DNA from: Oerskovia turbata | Lineage (GTDB): Bacteria > Actinomycetota > Actinomycetes > Actinomycetales > Cellulomonadaceae | DNA: 64,000 nt | Assembly (NCBI RefSeq): GCF_000718325.1 | Contig: NZ_JOFV01000009.1 | Location: 62,001 to 126,000 of the forward strand | Direction of reading: 5' to 3' | Shown: piece after piece, positions 35,970-44,003 of the stretch | Layout of the letters: every line of letters begins with the position of its first letter | How positions within the stretch are numbered: position 1 is the stretch's first letter | The notes under the pieces: model-generated | The model's database searches: none | Told to the model about the DNA's origin: nothing | What the model saw: only the letters and a program-made list of their open reading frames with translations | Program-made: the position numbers and the translations under genes

Positions 35970-37622
35970 ATGACGAACAACACTCAGGCCGGATCCCCCC
36001 GGCACGCGGCGGTGCTCGCCGCGCCCCCCACGACCGCGCCCCCCACGACCGCGCCCCCTACGACGGCGCCCCCCACGCTCGCGTGGCGCCTGCTGTCGAC
36101 GGCGCTCGCGGCCCTGCTCGTGCTCGTGGGCGTCGTCGCGATGCCCCGCACAGCGTCCGCCGCCGAGCTCGACGCCATCAAGACGGTCACGATCACGCAG
36201 CCCCTGGACGAGGTGCACCTGTGGCAGTCGCTCCGGATCGAGGCCACCTGGGCCGTGCCGGACGGCTCGCGCGCCGGGGACACATTCACGCTGGCGTTCC
36301 CTGACTCGCCTCGTGTGACGGGGTTCGCACAGTCTTTCGACCTCACGACGCCCGCCGGCGCGGTCGTCGGGACGTGCGACGTGACGCAGGACGGCTTCGT
36401 GTGCACGCTCAGCCCGTTCGTCGAGACCGCGACCAACGTCCACGGCACGCTGTTCTTCTACGCGCAGGTCAGCAGCGTGGGCGAGGGCGGCACGTTCGCG
36501 TTCACCACGGGCGACGAGGTGGTGATCGAGGTTCCCGTGCCGGGCGGCGAGGTCATCCCCGGGAGCGGCTGGTCCGCCCCGGAGCAGCCCGTCAAGGGCG
36601 GTTGGGTCAGCACGGACGGCAGGACCGCCGTCTGGGAGGTCTACGTGCCGAGCGAGTTCCTCGCCGCCTCGGCCGGTGGCCCCGTGGTCGTGACCGACAC
36701 CTACGACTCGCGGCTGACCATGCGTGACGACTCGCTCGCCGTCGCGTACGTCCCGCTGGCCGACTGGAACGACGGCGACTACGGCTCGAGCGCGGTACGC
36801 CTCAGCCCCGGGACGGGGTACGTCTACACCCCGGACGCGGCCGGCTCGTCGTTCGACCTGACGTTCGTCGACCCCGTCACGGACGGCTCGCGCATGTACA
36901 TCTTCACCTACCGGATGTCGCTGCCCGCGGACGTGCAGGACGGCGACACGTTCGCCAACCAGGTCGCGGGCAGCACCGGATGGGACGACCAGCGGGTGCT
37001 CGAGTACGCGGCGGCCGGTGGTGACGGCAACGGTGACGGCAACGGCGAGCTCCGCCTGACCAAGCACGTCACGGGCGAGGGGGCGGCGTCGGTCCCGGCG
37101 GGCACCGCGTTCACCGTCGACTACACGACGGACCGGAACGGCGAGACGACGTCGGGCAGCCTCACGGCGACCGACGGTGCGACGGTCACGATCCCCGGTC
37201 TCGCCGCCGGGACGGTCGTGACCCTGCGCGAGGTCTCGCCCGCAGCGATCGACGGTGTGACCTGGGGCGAGCCCGTGTTCTCGGGCGAGGGGGTGACCCC
37301 GGTCGAGGGTGGCGCGCAGGTCACGGTCGGTGCGGAGGGCGTGGTCGAGGTCGCGCTCGACAACCCTGTCACCCCGGTGGACCTGACGTCCCCGCCGGTC
37401 CCGCCGACGACGGTGCCCCCCGTGGCGACGCCGCCCGCCTCGGTCGTCCCGCCGACCAGGACGCCGACGGTCGAGGCGACTCCGAGGGCGACGGAGAAGC
37501 CCGCGCACGGTGCGCTCGCCACGACGGGTGCGACGGTCGGCCTGGCCGCGGGTGCGGCCGTGCTGCTGGTCGGCGCCGGGGCCACGCTCGTGGCGCTGCG
37601 CCGTCGGGGGTCGAGCGCCTGA
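35970..37622 (+). CDS. LATTG-anchored surface adhesin-like protein
   Basis: A 550-residue cell-wall protein. The N-terminus is odd: about 17 residues, then three PPTTA repeats (about 19-33), then the hydrophobic signal peptide ending RTASAAE (about residue 67). The extracellular part resembles the two Ig-like N domains of MSCRAMM adhesins (about 70-350; TFTLAFPDSP, GTLFFYAQVSSVGEGGTF) and a SpaA/DUF5979-like beta domain (about 360-470; TVTIPGLAAGTVVTLREVSP). A Pro/Thr-rich wall-spanning stretch precedes the sorting signal LATTG, a hydrophobic helix and RRRGSSA. LAxTG is the motif recognised by actinobacterial class E sortases. ATG 35970 follows CGAGGAG. No sortase gene is in the window. Confidence 0.82.
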   Translation: MTNNTQAGSPRHAAVLAAPPTTAPPTTAPPTTAPPTLAWRLLSTALAALLVLVGVVAMPRTASAAELDAIKTVTITQPLDEVHLWQSLRIEATWAVPDGSRAGDTFTLAFPDSPRVTGFAQSFDLTTPAGAVVGTCDVTQDGFVCTLSPFVETATNVHGTLFFYAQVSSVGEGGTFAFTTGDEVVIEVPVPGGEVIPGSGWSAPEQPVKGGWVSTDGRTAVWEVYVPSEFLAASAGGPVVVTDTYDSRLTMRDDSLAVAYVPLADWNDGDYGSSAVRLSPGTGYVYTPDAAGSSFDLTFVDPVTDGSRMYIFTYRMSLPADVQDGDTFANQVAGSTGWDDQRVLEYAAAGGDGNGDGNGELRLTKHVTGEGAASVPAGTAFTVDYTTDRNGETTSGSLTATDGATVTIPGLAAGTVVTLREVSPAAIDGVTWGEPVFSGEGVTPVEGGAQVTVGAEGVVEVALDNPVTPVDLTSPPVPPTTVPPVATPPASVVPPTRTPTVEATPRATEKPAHGALATTGATVGLAAGAAVLLVGAGATLVALRRRGSSA

Positions 37623-37636
37623 CGACACGATGACGG

Positions 37637-37680
37637 CTGCGGCCCTGGGGCGGACCGGTCGGTCCGCCCCGGGGCCGCAG
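37637..37680 (+). terminator. 20-bp stem-loop after the surface protein gene
   Basis: CTGCGGCCCTGGGGCGGACC (37637-37656) pairs with 37661-37680 over 20 bp with a single T/C difference (a G-T pair in RNA) around a 4-nt loop. It abuts the TAGCGT -10 box of the next gene without a gap. Confidence 0.85.
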
Positions 37681-37692
37681 TAGCGTGGGCGC

Positions 37693-38727
37693 ATGGTCTC
37701 TCACGCAGTGGTGAACGTGCTCGACGCCGTGCCCGACCCGGGGGACGCCCCGCCCGTGCGCTGGGGGATCCTGGGGGCGGGGAGGATCGCGGGCTCGTTC
37801 GCCGACGAGGTGCGGGCGTTCACGCAGGGCCACGTGGCGGCCGTGGGGTCGCGTGACGCGCACCGGGCGCGGGACTTCGCGCAGCGGCACGCGCCCTCGG
37901 CGACGGTGCACGGCTCGTACGAGGCCCTCGTCGCGGACCCCGAGGTGGACGTCGTGTACGTGGCGACCCCGCACTCGCACCACCGCGAGCACGGGCTGCT
38001 GGCCATCGCGGCGGGCAAGCCCGTGCTCGTGGAGAAGGCGTTCACGCGCAACGAGGCCGAGGCGCGCGAGGTCCTGGACGCGGCGCGGGCTGCGGGCGTG
38101 TTCGTCATGGAGGCCGTGCTCACGCGGCACCTGCCGCACGTCGCCGCGATCCGCGCGCTGATCGCGCAGGGGGAGATCGGCGAGGTCCGGTCGGTCACGG
38201 CGTCGTACGGCTCGAACGCGGTGTACGACCCGGCGAGCCGCCTCTTCGCGCCCGAGCTCGCGGGCGGCGCGCTGCTGGACATCGGGATCTACCCGCTCGC
38301 GTTCGCGACGGACCTCCTGGGCATGCCCGACGACGTCACGGCCGTCGGTCTGCAGGCTCCCACCGGGGTGGACGCCCAGTCGACCGTGGTGCTGCGGTAC
38401 GGCGACCGGGCGACGGCCACGGCCTCGTCGTCGGTCCTGGCGCAGTCGGCGACGTCGCTCGTGGTCGCGGGCACGGGCGGCCGGATCGAGGTCGTGGACC
38501 GGTTCATGGTGCCCACGACGTTCAGCGTGGTGTGGGCCGACGGTGCGCGGCGCGAGTACGACGGGTACGCGACGGGGGCCAAGCAGTACGAGGCGGCCGA
38601 GGTCGCGCGCTGCCTCGCGGCGGGGCTGACCGAGAGCCCGCGCATGACGTGGCAGGACACGCTCGACCTGATGCGGGTCATGGACGTGGCGCGCGCGCAG
38701 CTGGGGGTCGTGTACCCGGGGGAGTAG
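37693..38727 (+). CDS. Gfo/Idh/MocA-family NAD(P)-dependent oxidoreductase, paralog 1
   Basis: A 344-residue dehydrogenase. The Rossmann motif is WGILGAGRIAGSF near residue 23, and the family signature VLVEKAFTRNEAEA contains the EKP/EKA-type catalytic lysine (here EKA). The C-terminal alpha/beta domain carries LAGGALLDIGIYPLAF. Enzymes of the family oxidise or reduce sugars, inositols or dihydrodiols; the substrate cannot be told. The gene is leaderless: TAGCGT (37681-37686), 6 nt, ATG 37693. It is followed after 112 bp by a close paralog in the same direction. The last residues (QLGVVYPGE) match the end of the paralog. Confidence 0.9.
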   Translation: MVSHAVVNVLDAVPDPGDAPPVRWGILGAGRIAGSFADEVRAFTQGHVAAVGSRDAHRARDFAQRHAPSATVHGSYEALVADPEVDVVYVATPHSHHREHGLLAIAAGKPVLVEKAFTRNEAEAREVLDAARAAGVFVMEAVLTRHLPHVAAIRALIAQGEIGEVRSVTASYGSNAVYDPASRLFAPELAGGALLDIGIYPLAFATDLLGMPDDVTAVGLQAPTGVDAQSTVVLRYGDRATATASSSVLAQSATSLVVAGTGGRIEVVDRFMVPTTFSVVWADGARREYDGYATGAKQYEAAEVARCLAAGLTESPRMTWQDTLDLMRVMDVARAQLGVVYPGE

Positions 38728-38839
38728 CGGTGTCGAGAAGGAGGTGGGGGCCGTTCACAGGCCGGCCCATCTGGGCTCCGCGCGACCACACCTCGGGCAA
38801 TCACCCGTGGCAGCGTTCTCACGGGGTTAGCGTGAACCC

Positions 38840-39934
38840 ATGAGCAACGACGCCCGCACCGCGGCACCGACCGACCAGCCTGCCTCCCTGCCCGACCTCG
38901 TCGCGACCGCCGCCGACCTGCCCGAGGTGGTCTCCGGCGTCGTGCCCGATCCGCGGAGCGCTCCCACCGTCCGCTGGGGGATCCTGGGCGCCGGGAACAT
39001 CGCCGGGTCGTTCGCCGAGGCCGTGCGCGACCACACGCGGGCGCGTGTCGTGGCCGTCGGCTCGCGCGACCGTGTCCGGGCCGAGCGCTTCGCGACCGAG
39101 CGCGGCATCCACACGACCCACGCCGACTACACCGAGCTCGTCGAGGATCCGCAGGTCGACGTCGTGTACGTCGCGACACCCCACTCGCACCACCGGGACC
39201 ACGCGCTGCTCGCCATCGCCGCGGGCAAGCACGTCCTGGTCGAGAAGGCGTTCACGCGCAACGAGGCCGAGGCGCGAGAGGTCCTCGACGCCGCGCGGGC
39301 CGCGGGCGTGTTCGTCATGGAGGCCATGTGGACGCGGTTCCTGCCGCACGTCGCGGCGCTGCGCGGGGTGATCGCGCGCGGGGAGATCGGGGAGATCGTC
39401 AACGTCAGCGCCGACCACGGCCAGTTCTTCCCGTTCGACCCCGAGCACCGGCTCTACGCGCCCGACCTCGCGGGTGGCGCGCTGCTCGACCTGGGCGTGT
39501 ACCCCGTGTCGTTCGCGCACGACGTGCTGGGGGCGCCGTCGTCGGTCACCGCGGTCGGCGCGCTGACCGAGACGGGCGTCGACGGCCAGCTCGGCATCAC
39601 GCTCGGGTACGGCCGGGCCATGGCGACGCTGTCGACGACCCTGTGGTCGCAGACGCCCAACGTCGCGTCGATCTCCGGGACAGCGGGACGCATCGAGATC
39701 GAGGGCACGTTCTACGCCCCGACGTCGTTCCGTGTGGTCCGGCACGACGGCGCGCAGTGGCGCTACGAGGGCTTCCGGGGCGAGGGCAAGCAGTACCAGG
39801 CGGCCGAGGTCGCGCGCTGCGTCGAGGCCGGCCTGACCGAGAGCCCGCGCATGACGTGGCAGGGCACGCTCGACGTCATGCGGACCATGGACGAGGTCCG
39901 CCGCCAGACGGGCGTGGTCTACCCGAACGAGTGA
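38840..39934 (+). CDS. Gfo/Idh/MocA-family NAD(P)-dependent oxidoreductase, paralog 2
   Basis: A 364-residue paralog of the preceding gene. WGILGAGNIAGSF marks the nucleotide-binding loop, and VLVEKAFTRNEAEAREVLDA is identical to the neighbour, as are DVVYVATPHSHHR and ARAAGVFVMEA. The N-terminus is about 20 residues longer (Asp/Ala/Pro-rich). Differences cluster in the substrate domain (for example DHGQFFPFDPEHRLYAPDLA here), so the two may accept different substrates. This copy also is leaderless: TAGCGT (38828-38833), 6 nt, ATG 38840. The arrangement points to tandem duplication including the promoter, followed by divergence. Confidence 0.9.
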   Translation: MSNDARTAAPTDQPASLPDLVATAADLPEVVSGVVPDPRSAPTVRWGILGAGNIAGSFAEAVRDHTRARVVAVGSRDRVRAERFATERGIHTTHADYTELVEDPQVDVVYVATPHSHHRDHALLAIAAGKHVLVEKAFTRNEAEAREVLDAARAAGVFVMEAMWTRFLPHVAALRGVIARGEIGEIVNVSADHGQFFPFDPEHRLYAPDLAGGALLDLGVYPVSFAHDVLGAPSSVTAVGALTETGVDGQLGITLGYGRAMATLSTTLWSQTPNVASISGTAGRIEIEGTFYAPTSFRVVRHDGAQWRYEGFRGEGKQYQAAEVARCVEAGLTESPRMTWQGTLDVMRTMDEVRRQTGVVYPNE

Positions 39935-39963
39935 CCTGGGTGCGTCGAGAACGGGGGGCGGGC

Positions 39964-40188
39964 TCAGTCTGCCGTCGGGGTGTCCGTGTGCTCGACGACG
40001 TAGCTGCGGCCGTCGGGGCCCGTCACGTACTCGAAGCGCGTCTTGAGCTCGCGCTCGCGCTCGGCCTCGGCTGCGGAGACGCCGCGCCCCGCCGAGCCCT
40101 GCTTCCCGACCTGTGCTGGGCCGAAGATCGGCAGGAACGTCTCGGTCATGCGCAGGCCCAGGGGGCGTCGTCGCTGCTTGTCGGCCAT
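39964..40188 (-). CDS. Small basic protein, 74 residues, unknown
   Basis: A 74-residue soluble protein starting at ATG 40188 with GAGGAGAGG directly upstream, which makes translation likely. It begins MADKQRRRPLGLRMTETFLP, has a FGPAQVGKQG segment, and ends in a Glu/Arg-rich helix (AEAERERELKTRFEYV) with a short polar tail. No cysteine, signal peptide or membrane segment is present. I do not recognise a family. It is divergent from the OhrR-type regulator gene across the 40221-40246 operator, so it may be a member of that regulon. It is convergent with the second oxidoreductase gene. Confidence 0.6.
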   Translation of the reverse strand: MADKQRRRPLGLRMTETFLPIFGPAQVGKQGSAGRGVSAAEAERERELKTRFEYVTGPDGRSYVVEHTDTPTAD

Positions 40189-40220
40189 GCGCCTCTCCTC
40201 TCGAGAACGGTTCAAGTAGA

Positions 40221-40246
40221 TGGTGCACCAATGATTGGTGTGCCAA
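40221..40246. promoter_or_regulatory. OhrR/MarR-type operator
   Basis: CACCAATGATTGGTG (40226-40240) is a perfect 7-1-7 palindrome. It is embedded in two smaller palindromic segments, TGGTGCACCA (40221-40230) and TTGGTGTGCCAA (40235-40246). It is notably AT-richer than its surroundings and lies between the divergent 74-residue gene and the OhrR gene. Confidence 0.75.
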
Positions 40247-40276
40247 GCATAAGGGAGATCTGGCTACGATGACGAC

Positions 40277-40762
40277 ATGACCACCTCGATCGACAGCGCC
40301 CCGCTGCCCCGAACCGACCCGCTCGCGCTCGAGTCCCAGGTCTGCTTCGCGCTGTCGGCCGGCGCCCGCGCGATGGTCGCCATGTACAAGCCGCTGCTCG
40401 AACCCCTGCGCCTGACCCACCCGCAGTACCTCGTGATGCTCGCGCTGTGGCAGGACGCCGCGGTCGGCGAGCGCACCACGGCCACGTCGCTCGCCGAGCG
40501 GCTCCACCTGGACCCCGGCACGCTCTCGCCGCTCGTGCGACGCCTCGAGACCACGGGGTACCTCACGCGATCGCGCAACGAGCACGACGGCCGCGTCGTC
40601 GACGTCACGCTGACCCCGGCCGGGCGCGAGCTCCGCACCCAGGCCGAGAAGGTGCCGCCCGCGATCACCGCCGCGACGGGCCTGACCCTCGACGAGCTCA
40701 TGGAGGTCCACGCCGCGGCCTCGAAGGTCGTGTCCGCCGCGCTGCGCGCCGGCGTGATCTAG
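40277..40762 (+). CDS. OhrR-like MarR-family redox regulator
   Basis: A 161-residue MarR protein. The N-terminal ESQVCFALSAGARAM places Cys23 where OhrR proteins have their peroxide-sensing cysteine, and the following PLLEPLRLTHPQYLVMLALW is typical of OhrR. The winged helix is TSLAERLHLDPGTLSPLVRR, LETTGYLTRSRNEHDGRVVD. Oxidation of the cysteine by organic hydroperoxide releases DNA in known members. The gene is leaderless: TACGAT (40265-40270), 6 nt, ATG 40277. No ohr peroxidase is adjacent, so the targets are either the 74-residue gene or elsewhere. It overlaps the convergent GNAT gene by 4 nt. Confidence 0.85.
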   Translation: MTTSIDSAPLPRTDPLALESQVCFALSAGARAMVAMYKPLLEPLRLTHPQYLVMLALWQDAAVGERTTATSLAERLHLDPGTLSPLVRRLETTGYLTRSRNEHDGRVVDVTLTPAGRELRTQAEKVPPAITAATGLTLDELMEVHAAASKVVSAALRAGVI

Positions 40763-41226
40763 CCCAGGCGCCCGTCCCCGGGCGACATGTCGTACGTGAC
40801 CCACGGGGTCGCCGTCGCGACCGAGTCGTAGAGCCGCCTGGCCGTGGCGTTCGCCGGGTCGGTGATCCACCGCACGACGCTCGCCCCCAGGTCCCCGGCG
40901 TGCACCCCGACGGCCCCGAGCAGCAGACGCCCGACACCGGCCCCTCGCGCCGCCTGGGCGACGAACAGGTCGTCGAGCCAGCACCCGTGCGACCCGTCGA
41001 GCGGGCGCTCGAACGTCCGCAGCACCGCGATGCCGCCCAGGCGTGCCCCGTCGGTGGCGACGAGACCGCGGACCCCCGAGGCGCCGTCGTGCAGCCAGGA
41101 CCAGACCAGGGCGTCCCGCGCCGCGTCCGCGGGCAGCTCGTAGAACGCGCGGTAGCCCGCGTACAGGTCGAGCCACTCGTGCTCGTCGTCGAGGAGGACG
41201 GGGCGCACCCGCCAGGTCGTCGTCAC
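40759..41226 (-). CDS. GNAT-family N-acetyltransferase
   Basis: A 155-residue acetyltransferase. The acetyl-CoA pyrophosphate-binding motif is visible as QAARGAGVGRLLLGA (motif A, R/Q-x-x-G-x-G/A). The preceding CWLDDLFV strand and the C-terminal NATARRLYDSVATATPWVTY complete the GNAT fold. The N-terminal WLDLYAGYRAFYELP resembles members that acetylate small molecules such as diamines or amino acids, but the substrate is not predictable. The start GTG 41226 is leaderless: TACGGT on the minus strand (41238-41233) ends 6 nt before it. It is divergent from the FUSC gene. Confidence 0.88.
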   Translation of the reverse strand: MTTTWRVRPVLLDDEHEWLDLYAGYRAFYELPADAARDALVWSWLHDGASGVRGLVATDGARLGGIAVLRTFERPLDGSHGCWLDDLFVAQAARGAGVGRLLLGAVGVHAGDLGASVVRWITDPANATARRLYDSVATATPWVTYDMSPGDGRLG

Positions 41227-41292
41227 GGCGACACCGTACCCACCCGGAGCCCGCCCCTGCGGACCCGTCCCAGCCGTGCCTAGGGTGGCGCG
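41227..41292. promoter_or_regulatory. Back-to-back leaderless promoters, GNAT and FUSC
   Basis: A 66-bp divergent gap. On the minus strand TACGGT (41238-41233) precedes GTG 41226 by 6 nt; on the plus strand TAGGGT (41281-41286) precedes ATG 41293 by 6 nt. The two -10 boxes are 43 bp apart, so both -35 regions must share the middle. Confidence 0.65.
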
Positions 41293-42393
41293 ATGACGAC
41301 CGACTCCGTGCCCCGGTCGCCCCGGGCGAGCCGAGCCCGCGGCCTGGGCGCCGCCGCGCTCCGCCAGTGGCACCTGCACCCCCGGTGGGCCATGGCGCTG
41401 CGCGGCGCCGTGGCGGCCGCCGTCGCCTGGGTCGTCGGGATCGTGCTGCCGCAACCCTTCTCGGACTACCCGTACTACGCGCCCCTCGGGGCGGTCGTGG
41501 CGACCACGAGCACCGTGGCCCGATCCGTCCGCGAGTCCCTCCAAGCGGTCGGAGCGATCGTCGTCGGGGCGCTCGTGGCGCGCGGCGTGGACCTCGTGCT
41601 CGCGCCCAGTGCGCTGTCGGTCGCGCTCGTCGTCGCCGTGGCGATCCTCGTCGCGGGGTGGGGGCTCCTGGGTGACATGGGGTCGTGGGCCGTGACCTCG
41701 GCGCTGTTCGTCCTCATCATCGGGAACGCGGACAAGGTCGGGTACACGGGGGCGTACATCGGCCTGGTCCTGGTCGGGGCGCTGGTCGGGATCGGCATCA
41801 ACCTGCTCTTCCCGCCGCTGCCCCTCGTGGCGTCCGACGTCGACCTCGACCGGCTCAGGGACGCGCTCGCGGACCAGCTCGACCACCTCGCGGACGGGCT
41901 CGACAGCGACGTCGCGCCCTCTCCCGAGGAGTGGGACGAGCGGCGGCTGCTCCTCGGGCCAGTGGTCGACCGGTCGCAGCGGTCCGCCGAGCAGGCGCGC
42001 GAGGCGGCGCACATCAACCGTCGGGCCCGCCGGTACGCCGAGACGACCCGCGCACAGGGGTCCCGGGCGAGCGCGCTGGGTGTCACGTCGTCGGTCGTCG
42101 GGGACCTGACCCGGCTCGTCACGGGCTGGGAGCGGCAGGACCGTGACGCGCTCGCGTTCGGCCGGTCCCTGCGGCCGCTCGTGCGTGACGCCCTGCGCGC
42201 GTACGCGGACGCCGTGCGGTCGACGGCCGGGACGCTCGCGGACCCCGAGGCGCTCGGCCACGTCCAGGACGCGGCCGAGCGGCTGCGGCAGGCGGTGCAC
42301 GACGTGCGCAGCGGGTCGGACGAGGACTACTTCGTCGCGGGGGCGACCGTGCTCGCGATCCGGCGCGGGGTCGCGGCCCTGGGCGAGGGGTAG
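41293..42393 (+). CDS. FUSC-family membrane protein
   Basis: A 366-residue protein of the fusaric acid resistance/aromatic acid exporter type (FUSC-like). After a basic N-terminus come about six helices in residues 35-190 (ALRGAVAAAVAWVVGIVLPQ, APLGAVVATTSTVARSVRES, AIVVGALVARGVDLVLAP, LVVAVAILVAGWGLLGDMGS, LFVLIIGNADKVGYTGAYIG, LVLVGALVGIGINLLFPPLP), and a soluble C-terminal half of ~170 residues that is helical and charged. Members of the family export aromatic acids or related compounds. Its short gap to the convergent HAD phosphatase gene (7 bp) leaves no room for a separate terminator. It is leaderless (see the divergent promoter). Confidence 0.85.
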   Translation: MTTDSVPRSPRASRARGLGAAALRQWHLHPRWAMALRGAVAAAVAWVVGIVLPQPFSDYPYYAPLGAVVATTSTVARSVRESLQAVGAIVVGALVARGVDLVLAPSALSVALVVAVAILVAGWGLLGDMGSWAVTSALFVLIIGNADKVGYTGAYIGLVLVGALVGIGINLLFPPLPLVASDVDLDRLRDALADQLDHLADGLDSDVAPSPEEWDERRLLLGPVVDRSQRSAEQAREAAHINRRARRYAETTRAQGSRASALGVTSSVVGDLTRLVTGWERQDRDALAFGRSLRPLVRDALRAYADAVRSTAGTLADPEALGHVQDAAERLRQAVHDVRSGSDEDYFVAGATVLAIRRGVAALGEG

Positions 42394-42400
42394 GCGCCGG

Positions 42401-43132
42401 TCAGGCGTCGGTCACGCTGATCGACCCGTCCTGCCCGACGGCGAAGCGCACCTGGTCGAGCCCGCTCGCGCCCGCGTCGGGAGCCACGGCGGACCGCGCG
42501 AGCTGGGCGAGCGTGTGCGTGCCCTCGACGACGAGCACCGCGCACCCCGCCGCCCGGCCCGCGGCGACACCGGCGGGCGCGTCCTCGACCACGAGGCACC
42601 GCGACGGGTCGACGCCGAGCCGCTCGGCGCCCAGCAGGAACGGGTCCGGGTCGGGCTTGCCGTGCGTGACGTCGTCGGCCGTGACCACGACCGCGGGCGG
42701 CACGAGGCCCGACGCCCCGATGCGCGCCGCCGCGAGCGGGCGCGTGCACGACGTGACGATCGCCTGACGTGTCGCGGGGAGCGACGCGAACGCGTCGACC
42801 GTGCCCGGGAGGACGCGCACGCCCTCGGTGTCGTGGAGCTCGAGGTCGTGGATGCGGTGGTACGCCTCCTCGACCAGGTCGGCGGGCAGGAGGCGCGCGA
42901 TGAACGTCCGCGCCGGGGTGCCGTGCTCGATCTGGAACGTGTCCGCGTCCGGCAGGCCGTACTCGTGCGCCCAGCGGCGCCAGTTCCGGTCGACCGCGGG
43001 CACCGAGTCGATCAGGGTGCCGTCCATGTCGAACAGGATCGCGTCGAACGTGCGCCCCGCGAACGCGACCCCCGGGCTCGGGAGCGCGGGGGAGTCGGGG
43101 AGGTCGGGGCCGGGTACGGGGAGGACGGACAT
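42401..43132 (-). CDS. HAD-superfamily sugar-phosphate phosphatase
   Basis: A 243-residue phosphatase of the beta-phosphoglucomutase-like/DOG1-type HAD subgroup. Motif I FDMDGTLIDS (34-43) supplies the nucleophile Asp35 and acid/base Asp37. Motif II is AIVTSCTRPLAAAR (Ser/Thr), motif III includes HGKPDPDPFLLGAERLGVDP, and motif IV is CLVVEDAPAGVAAG. A helical cap domain sits between motifs I and II. Substrates of such enzymes are small phosphosugars. The start ATG 43132 is probably leaderless: TAGCCT on the minus strand (43145-43140) ends 7 nt before it. It is divergent from tmk, with 85 bp between start codons. Confidence 0.88.
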   Translation of the reverse strand: MSVLPVPGPDLPDSPALPSPGVAFAGRTFDAILFDMDGTLIDSVPAVDRNWRRWAHEYGLPDADTFQIEHGTPARTFIARLLPADLVEEAYHRIHDLELHDTEGVRVLPGTVDAFASLPATRQAIVTSCTRPLAAARIGASGLVPPAVVVTADDVTHGKPDPDPFLLGAERLGVDPSRCLVVEDAPAGVAAGRAAGCAVLVVEGTHTLAQLARSAVAPDAGASGLDQVRFAVGQDGSISVTDA

Positions 43133-43217
43133 GCCACCGAGGCTACCGGCCGCGCCCGGCGGCCCGTCCCGTGCCGTGCGACCTTCCCTCGTCGGGTGGC
43201 CAGACTATCGTGGGCGC
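43133..43217. promoter_or_regulatory. Divergent leaderless promoters, HAD phosphatase and tmk
   Basis: TAGCCT on the minus strand (43145-43140) lies 7 nt before ATG 43132. TATCGT on the plus strand (43206-43211) lies 6 nt before GTG 43218. No Shine-Dalgarno sequence precedes either start. Confidence 0.6.
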
Positions 43218-44003
43218 GTGAGCACACCCGGTTACTTCATCTCGTTCGAGGGCGGCGACGCCGTCGGCAAGTCCACCCAGTCCCGTCTTCTGGGGCAGTG
43301 GTTGGGCGAGCTGACCGGCCGCGAGGTCGTGCTGACCCGCGAACCAGGTGGCACCGAGCTGGGCGTCGAGCTGCGTCAGGCCGTGCTGCACGGCAGGGAC
43401 ATGGACGCCCGCACCGAGGCCCTCATCTACGCGGCGGACCGTGCGCACCACGTCGCGCACCTGGTCCGGCCCGCGCTCGAGCGCGGCGCCGTGGTCGTCA
43501 CGGACCGCTACCTCGACTCGTCGGTCGCGTACCAGTCGGGTGGCCGCGAGCTGGGGGTCGACGAGGTCGAGCTCATCTCGCTGTGGGCCGTGCAGGGGCT
43601 CATGCCGCACGTGACCGTCCTGCTGGACCTCGACCCCGCGGTCGCGGCCGAGCGGCTGCAGGGGAAGCCCGACCGCTTGGAGAGCGCGGGGATCGACTTC
43701 CACCGCCGTACCCGCGAGGCCTTCCTCAGGCGCGCTGCCGCGGACCCCGAGCGGTGGGTCGTGATCGACGCGACCGCGTCGATCGACGACATCCAGGCCC
43801 AGATCCGGGTGGACCTCGCGGCGCGGCTCGAGCTCACACCCGTGGTCGAGGAGGCCGAGGACACGATCGAGGCGCTGCCCGACGACGGGTTCGACGACTC
43901 CGACTCCGCGATCGGCTACGCCCCGGACCTCGCGGACCTGCCGGTCACGCGCCCCGTGACGCACCCGGCGCCCGGTCCCGCTGCCGGGACGGCCGCGCCG
44001 TGA
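43218..44003 (+). CDS. tmk: Thymidylate kinase
   Basis: A 261-residue enzyme that phosphorylates dTMP to dTDP. The P-loop EGGDAVGKST (11-20) deviates from the more common GxDGAGKTT but keeps Lys18. The TREPGGTELG motif binds dTMP, DRYLDSSVAYQ is the DRY/H motif, and VLLDLDPAVAAERLQGKPDR is the lid region. The core ends near residue 208. About 50 further residues, acidic (EALPDDGFDDSDSAIGY) and then Pro/Thr-rich, form a tail not needed for catalysis in other species. GTG 43218 is leaderless. The stop overlaps the holB start (GTGA), so tmk and holB are translationally coupled, a widespread actinobacterial arrangement. Confidence 0.95.
   Translation: MSTPGYFISFEGGDAVGKSTQSRLLGQWLGELTGREVVLTREPGGTELGVELRQAVLHGRDMDARTEALIYAADRAHHVAHLVRPALERGAVVVTDRYLDSSVAYQSGGRELGVDEVELISLWAVQGLMPHVTVLLDLDPAVAAERLQGKPDRLESAGIDFHRRTREAFLRRAAADPERWVVIDATASIDDIQAQIRVDLAARLELTPVVEEAEDTIEALPDDGFDDSDSAIGYAPDLADLPVTRPVTHPAPGPAAGTAAP

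Noticed and set aside
38952-38965. GCGGAGCGCTCCCA, a partial CebR-like box
   Set aside because: It has two mismatches and lies inside the coding sequence of the second oxidoreductase gene.
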